From positions 338,510 through 402,509 of the forward strand of contig CALYLW010000329.1 in assembly GCA_944989445.1 (NCBI GenBank): a stretch of DNA of 64,000 nt, written 5' to 3'. Positions 58,300-64,000 of this stretch are shown piece by piece (position 1 is the first letter of the stretch; every line of letters begins with the position of its first letter). A program made the position numbers and the translations under genes. The notes under the pieces are model-generated. The model worked only from the letters and a program-made list of their open reading frames with translations. It did not search any database and had not been told where the DNA came from. The DNA is from Ampullaceana balthica (lineage: Eukaryota; Mollusca; Gastropoda; Lymnaeidae).

Positions 58300-58440
58300 T
58301 ATCGTGTGGTGTTGACGGGGTCTGTGACACACGGGTCATCCAACCCTCCGGGGTCTTTGATCCATAGGCTTCCATCAACTACAGGGGTCTTTACAGCACC
58401 TAGGACCTGGGGTCTTTAACCAGGGGGGTCACCAACAAAG
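58300..58440. repeat. Short irregular repeat of ggggtctttg phrases
   Basis: The phrase ggggtctttga, with variants ggggtctttac and ggggtctttaa, recurs four times at uneven spacing. Function unknown. Confidence 0.5.
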
Positions 58441-58679
58441 ACCTATGCTTCCCTCCTCTACCCCCCGCCTCCACCCCCTTGAGTTAAAGAGACAGGCTTA
58501 GAAGCTGAAGGCGGGACACAAAAATCTAACTGTTTTTAATGTTTATCTTGGGTTATCAGATCTAAAAAGAAAAATAAAGAAAGAATACTATATCTTAAAT
58601 GGGCTGAGGACAATTGTTTTAAAGCATAAAATATCTTTGCTACTCCGACCAACCGTCTTCTCTCATAAAGTTGAGCAGT

Positions 58680-58735
58680 ACAAAGCAACAACAACAACAA
58701 CAAAAAAAAACACACACACACACACACACAAAACC
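58680..58735. repeat. AAC/CA microsatellite
   Basis: An AAC run followed by A and CA runs. Confidence 0.85.
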
Positions 58736-58774
58736 ACAAAAATACCCACCCCCCCCCAAAAGCACAACCATTTA

Positions 58775-58930
58775 CCCTAGCATCCCCATCAAACATTTAC
58801 CCTGTCATCCCCATCAAACATTTACCCTGTCATCCCCATCAAACATTTAACCTTTCATCCCCATCAAACATTTACCCTGTCATCCCCATCAAACATTTAC
58901 CCTTTCATCCCCATCAAATATCCGTTCTAA
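58775..58930. repeat. 25-bp minisatellite, six units
   Basis: The unit is catccccatcaaacatttac cctgt, with a diverged last unit. A C-rich tract follows at 58950-58975. Confidence 0.92.
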
Positions 58931-59369
58931 CATTTTCATCAAACATCTACCACCCCCACCCCCGCCCCCCCCACCCCGATAAAAGCTTACCTAGTTTGCA
59001 TCATCCCTGACCATTGAATTCCCTTAGCCACCGAGTTGTCTCCCAACAGTTTGCAGCACATGTTTTATTCATACTTAGCTTTGTGGTGTCCCCTGGCCCT
59101 GATGGCTTCTCTCCCCCTTAGTCATTATCTATACAGAATTATTACCACTATTATTTGACCTCTTTTGGTACTCTGAAATGTTCGGTTCCGTTTTGACTGA
59201 CGTTCTTTCTTATTTCTTTTGTTGGTAGAGTAGCGTTGTTGAATTGAATATCACATCAACAAAAAAACTATACACTCAAAAATAATTTCAATATTTCATC
59301 AAATGAAATTCGTGACGTGGAAATGTTACAGGAGGTGCCTTCTGTCTTCTGAAGTTGTATTCCATGATT
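58931..59369. other. No supported gene
   Basis: Mixed DNA. Nothing recognised. Confidence 0.4.
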
Positions 59370-59800
59370 ATTATAAGACGCTATATGATAAGACACCATA
59401 TTATAAGACAATATAGTATGAGATACCATATTATAAGAATTCATATTATAAGACACCATATTATAAGACAATATGGTATAAGATACAATATTATAAGACA
59501 CCATATTATAAGACACCATGTTATAAGACATCATATTATAAGACACCATATTATTAGACAATATAGTATAAAACACCATATTATAAGACACCATATTATA
59601 AGACACCATATTATGAGACACCATATTATAAGACACCATATTATAAGACAATATAGTATAAGACACCATATTATAAGATACCATATTATAAGACACCATA
59701 TTATAAGACACCGTATTATAAGACACCGTATTATAAGACACCGTATTATAAGACACCGTATTATAAGAAACCATATTATATGATACCGTATTACGAGACA
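59370..59800. repeat. 15-bp minisatellite, about 28 units
   Basis: The unit is ttataagacaccata, with variants acaatat(a/g)gta and caccgta. Blocks of a 15-bp unit plus the acaatatagtat variant recur, indicating higher-order expansion. The period is a multiple of three, giving the 118-177-residue Tyr/Asn/Ser/Val/Met and Ile/Arg/His frames. These are artefacts. Confidence 0.95.
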
Positions 59801-60547
59801 AAATAAATAGACACTATTTACAGTGTCAGCTAAACGATGATTATCTATAGCTATTACGCAATTTGTACCTTTTAAAACTGACCGCACATTAACTTGACCC
59901 TTGGGCGGAAAACAACGCTCTAATTAAAGATGCGCGTGTAATTATCGGGAAAACCCGTACCAGACGCACACAAAAAACGACATGGTCTACACAATGGATA
60001 TAAATCACCTCATCACTTTTTGAATATATACAACGTTAAATTACCACGTGAACGCCCCGGGGGTCGGAATAAATGGCGTCACCCGGTACAACGCTGACCC
60101 CCCCCCTCCCCTACCCTCTAACGTACTTCTCTATTTATGAATTCCACTTGTTTTCCCCATGCTCCCACGGGCGTTCAAACAAGGACACATCTACTCATCT
60201 GCACAATCTCGGCATGTGTCGTCCTTGCCATGCACTTCTCGACACTCAATTAATTTTCCAAATCCCCGCCCCTGATTTTAATTACTTTAATCCTGTTAAT
60301 AAATTGTCTTTTTGTAGTTTTCTTTAATTGATGATGTATGCACACCATGATGCGCAATCGGCAGTCGTTTCTGTTGATCCCATGTGATCTAATTGCGCGA
60401 CGATTACTGTGATTACAATTTACGCCTTTGGGGTCTTCTGTTATACATGTTTAACAATAATTCAATATTATGCCTCGCTCGGTCAACAATAACATATAAT
60501 TTGCAAATATTATGAAATATACGGTTGATTTAAGACTCACTGTAGAT
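59801..60547. other. No supported gene
   Basis: Mixed DNA with a C run near 60100. No domain recognised. Confidence 0.4.
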
Positions 60548-60861
60548 CAGTGGTTCTCAGTCCGGGTCTGTGCTAACAGTGATTTATTACTAAGTCTGTT
60601 GCAAACATATGATACAAAAAACATTCAAATGTAAACAAATTATGTCCGTATAATTCAGGGGTTCTCCACCTGCAGTCGGAGGCCATTCTAGGCAACCATG
60701 TAAAGTTATAAGGGGAAATGCGAGATGCTTTTTATTGAAATATGTTTAATGCGCTTGAAAATTGAATGCTAAAAATGTGTACTGTACTTTTATCTGACTG
60801 GCAGAAAGGTAAAAAAAAATTAAAAAAAAACTTTTTACAAACCAGTTTGAGAAGCCCTGAC
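60548..60861. mobile_element. Possible degraded hAT remnant(s)
   Basis: Two left-type termini, cagtggttctcagtccggg (about 60550) and caggggttctccacctgcag (about 60657), precede one right-type terminus whose reverse complement is cagggcttctcaaactgg (ends about 60860). The expected 8-bp duplications do not match for either pairing, so the boundaries are unproven. Confidence 0.35.
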
Positions 60862-62158
60862 AAACTCTATACTAAATTACTGTTTTCTTTGCAAGATCGA
60901 TATGTTAAAGCCCAGGCCCAAGGGGGCCCTCGTCAAAATGAAATCCATTTCTGCAATAAGACATCAAGAGACCATTCTTTGACCAGGGCCATTGACACAC
61001 ATTCACACAGACTGTAGTACGTAGCTCGAGGCAGACGACAGATATGTTAATAGGGCAATAAAGCTCACCATGCAATATGGCGCTTTCCCGAAATGCTACA
61101 CAACTTTTATGTGGCGCCATCATGGGGCAAGTGGACTGTTCAAACGAAAGGTTTTTTTTTAAAGCGCAGAAACTCAATCATTACACATACTCGATTCAGA
61201 TCGTCAGTTATAAAAATAAGTGGAGCCATGAGCCATGTTTGCAAAGGGATGAAATGTGGATTCGAGCTTCACTGAAGGGGAGTTATTGCAGAAGATCTTA
61301 AAGTTGATATACTTGGGCGCTAGAATACCCCAGAGCTTAACTTGAATTGGATAACTGTTTGGTTTCAAGTCAAGAATGAAAACTTACAAGGCACTTTGCG
61401 TGGGGGGATATGAACAGAAACACAATATAAAATATTGAGTTTGTACGTGTTATAAGAAAAGACTCAAAGATTATAACGTCGACTTCGGATTGAATCTCAA
61501 ATGTTTCTCTAACCAATATAATGTATTATACTCCAATGTTATGTAAAACCATAACTAAAATCCCTATACGCCAATAGCAATTTGATTATCCTTGGAGAGG
61601 TTTCAAGAAGCTTTTTTAAAAAAAAAGGAAATAGTTATATATTTGGTGAAAGAAAGGAATAAGCAGTGTCGGCACTTCTATGACTGTTTCCAGAGGGAAC
61701 GGGGGACCTGTGACAAGTAGTGTCAACCAATGTTCCCTCTAAGTTTCGTTGCTCTGTGTGCAAAAGAGCAAACTCGTGTCTTTGCACAGCATCAATTTTT
61801 TGCTGCAAACTTTTAATCCCCACACACTGAGAAATTATATTATCCTTTTCAAAATTCGCTTCGCGGTAATTCTAAACTGCTGACCGGCGTCACTCAGATA
61901 TCTGCGCTGCTGTGCAGCTAAAATGGAAAATTGGTAGCAACCTCCCCCCCCCCTTGCCCCCACGATCACTCACGCTCATTATTCTAGCCGCAAATCAAGG
62001 CAGTGTCACACGATGCGCTTGGGAAATAAGCCGTTAAAAAATAAGTGGGAGCGTTTGAGAAGCGACGAGATATAGCAAATCTATAAACATTAAACATGAG
62101 TTTTTGTGATAAAATTGGAATAGCATCCTAAAGGGCTCAAATAAAATTATCGGATATC
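60862..62158. other. No supported gene
   Basis: Mixed DNA with short frames of no recognised family. Confidence 0.4.
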
Positions 62159-62209
62159 TTGTTTATAAAAATGAGGGCCTTATGCAGGGTGGCGTTCCTG
62201 AGAAGGGGA

Positions 62210-62470
62210 ATGAAAGATAAGGAAAAAATATATTTCATGATTAGCGTTATCATACTTTTGAAGTGTTCGCTCGTGGCGTGTCACATATATCAATCAAAAT
62301 TAAACCTCGGCGAGGCCTCGAGTGGGAATCTAAACACAAAAGTTGCTCAAATAGCATGCAGCAGATGTTTCTCGTTGTCAGATCTACTCACCTGGGGTAT
62401 TCTTTTTCCACAGCACGAATGGATTACCGGTCGTTTGTCTTTGGCTTATAGTGACATAGTGCGTCTATGA
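62210..62470 (+). CDS. Weak candidate open frame with signal-peptide-like N-terminus
   Basis: Starting at the ATG at 62210, the frame begins MKDKEKIYFMISVIILLKCS, a basic start followed by a hydrophobic core, then LVACHIYQSK, which could hold a signal-peptidase site. The downstream 50 residues include a few cysteines but no recognised domain, and the frame ends inside the 52-bp repeat array. Most likely a chance frame; listed because it is non-repetitive until about 62440. Confidence 0.15.
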   Translation: MKDKEKIYFMISVIILLKCSLVACHIYQSKLNLGEASSGNLNTKVAQIACSRCFSLSDLLTWGILFPQHEWITGRLSLAYSDIVRL

Positions 62471-64000
62471 CTGATAGTGGTATATTGTGTCTATAAGTTA
62501 TAGTGACATAGTGTGTCTATAAGTTATAGTGACATAGTGTGTCTATGACTGATAGTGGTATATTGTGTCTATAAGTTATAGTGGCATAGTGTGTCTATGG
62601 ACTGATACTGACATAGTGTGTCTATAAGTGATAGTGAAATAGTGTGTCTATGGACTGATAGTGGTATATTGTGTCTATAAATTATAGTGAAATAGTGTGT
62701 CTATGACTGATACTGACATAGTGTGTCTATAAGTTACAGTGACATAGTGTGTCTATGACTGATAGTGGTATATTGTGTCTATAAGTTATAGTGACATAGT
62801 GTGTCTATGACTGATAGTGGTATATTGTGTCTATAAGTTATAGTGACATAGTGTGTCTATGACTGATAGTGGTATATTGTGTCTATAAGTTATAGTGACA
62901 TAGTGTGTCTATGACTGATAGTGGTATATTGTGTCTATAAGTTATAGTGACATAGTGTGTCTATGACTGATAGTGGTATATTGTGTCTATAAGTTATAGT
63001 GACATAGTGTGTCTATGACTGATAGTGGTATATTGTGTCTATAAGTTATAGTGACATAGTGCGTCTATGACTGATAGTGGTATATTGTGTCTATAAGTTA
63101 TAGTGACATAGTGCGTCTATGACTGATAGTGGTATATTGTGTCTATAAGTTACAGTGACATAGTGTGTCTATGACTGATAGTGGTATATTGTGTCTATAA
63201 GTTATAGTGACATAGTGCGTCTATGACTGATAGTGGTATATTGTGTCTATAAGTTATAGTGACATAGTGTGTCTATGACTGATAGTGGTATATTGTGTCT
63301 ATAAGTTATAGTGACATAGTGTGTCTATGACTGATAGTGGTATATTGTGTCTATAAGTTATAGTGACATAGTGCGTCTATGACTGATAGTGGTATATTGT
63401 GTCTATAAGTTACAGTGACATAGTGTGTCTATGACTGATAGTGGTATATTGTGTCTATAAGTTATAGTGACATAGTGTGTCTATGACTGATAGTGGTATA
63501 TTGTGTCTATAAGTTATAGTGACATAGTGTGTCTATGGACTGATACTGACATAGTGTGTCTATGACTGATAGTGACATAGTGCGTCTATGACTGATAGTG
63601 GTATATTGTGTCTATAAGTTATAGTGACATAGTGTGTCTATGACTGATAGTGGTATATTGTGTCTATAAGTTATAGTGACATAGTGTGTCTATGACTGAT
63701 AGTGACATAGTGTGTTTATGACTGATAGTGACATAGTGTGTCTATGACTGATAGTGGTATATTGTGTCTATAAGTTATAGTGACATAGTGTGTCTATGAC
63801 TGATAGTGACATAGTGTGTCTATGACTGATAGTGGTATATTGTGTCTATAAGTTATAGTGACATAGTGTGTCTATGACTGATAGTGGTATATTGTGTCTA
63901 TAAGTTATAGTGACATAGTGTGTCTATGACTGATAGTGGTATATTGTGTCTATAAGTTACAGTGACATAGTGTGTCTATGACTGATAGTGGTATATTGTG
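62440..64000. repeat. 52-bp dimeric satellite running off the right edge
   Basis: The 52-bp unit consists of two related 26-bp halves: gtctatgactgatagtggta ttttgt-type and gtctataagttatagtgaca tagtgt-type. About 29 dimers are present, mostly near identical, with occasional half-unit deletions (for example near 63545-63590 and 63690-63740) where two gactgatagtgaca halves follow each other. A g-insertion variant (tatggactgata) occurs at the left and again near 63535. The array is incomplete at the window end, so its true size is unknown. Confidence 0.96.

Noticed and set aside
59268..59887. Frames of 118-177 residues with Tyr/Asn/Ser/Val/Met or Ile/Arg/His repeats
   Set aside because: Product of the 15-bp minisatellite.

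Overview
The window looks like a gene-poor, repeat-dense intergenic or intronic stretch of an animal nuclear genome. There is no bacterial-style gene packing, no operons and no intact host gene that I can recognise. What carries information is a set of non-LTR retrotransposon fragments, several non-autonomous DNA transposons with readable terminal inverted repeats (TIRs) and target-site duplications (TSDs), and more than twenty unrelated tandem arrays covering roughly a sixth of the window by my boundaries. The mix of short minisatellites, CT/TTTC/TA microsatellites, an RTE- or I-like LINE and hAT/Harbinger-type MITEs fits a lophotrochozoan, plausibly a gastropod mollusc. That taxonomic guess is inference from general character and was not tested.

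Layout. 0-12 kb: a G-rich minisatellite (545-1075), a TA tract (2391-2484), a 20-bp array (5060-5652), a fold-back element (6393-6835), a TIR-bearing dispersed repeat (7987-8622) and a 33-bp array (8776-9113). 12-15.2 kb: a mobile-element cluster with a 5'-inverted (twin-priming type) LINE inserted into a 23-bp minisatellite (12159-13518), then a hAT-like element (14271-15147) with a Harbinger-like MITE nested inside it (14605-15016). 15.3-24.4 kb: arrays of 44, 22, 122, 27, 22 and 30 bp. 25-33 kb: a hAT MITE (25084-25289), a 61-bp array, a C-depleted G/T/A-rich tract (28600-30120), a second Harbinger-like MITE (30919-31191) and two related hAT MITEs (30683-30854, 32710-32911). 35-46 kb: 31-bp and 38-bp arrays, a third Harbinger-like copy carrying a decayed coding relic (38077-38800), a TTTC tract and a 131-bp satellite with a three-unit higher-order pattern. 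46-64 kb: arrays of 48, 49, 21, 65, 25 and 15 bp, a LINE 3'-end fragment (54205-54472), a second copy of the 7987-8622 element in opposite orientation (57398-57904), and a 52-bp dimeric array that runs off the right edge.

No gene network can be described because no complete host gene is visible. The main biology is mobile-element history: insertion, nesting, twin priming, captured or decayed coding sequence, and repeated targeting of tandem arrays. Most long open frames here come from tandem arrays whose period is a multiple of three. A few short non-repetitive frames are listed as unproven exon candidates. I did not find a new multi-gene system. The most unusual items are the 38.0-38.8 kb element, the nested pair at 14-15 kb and the twin-primed LINE.
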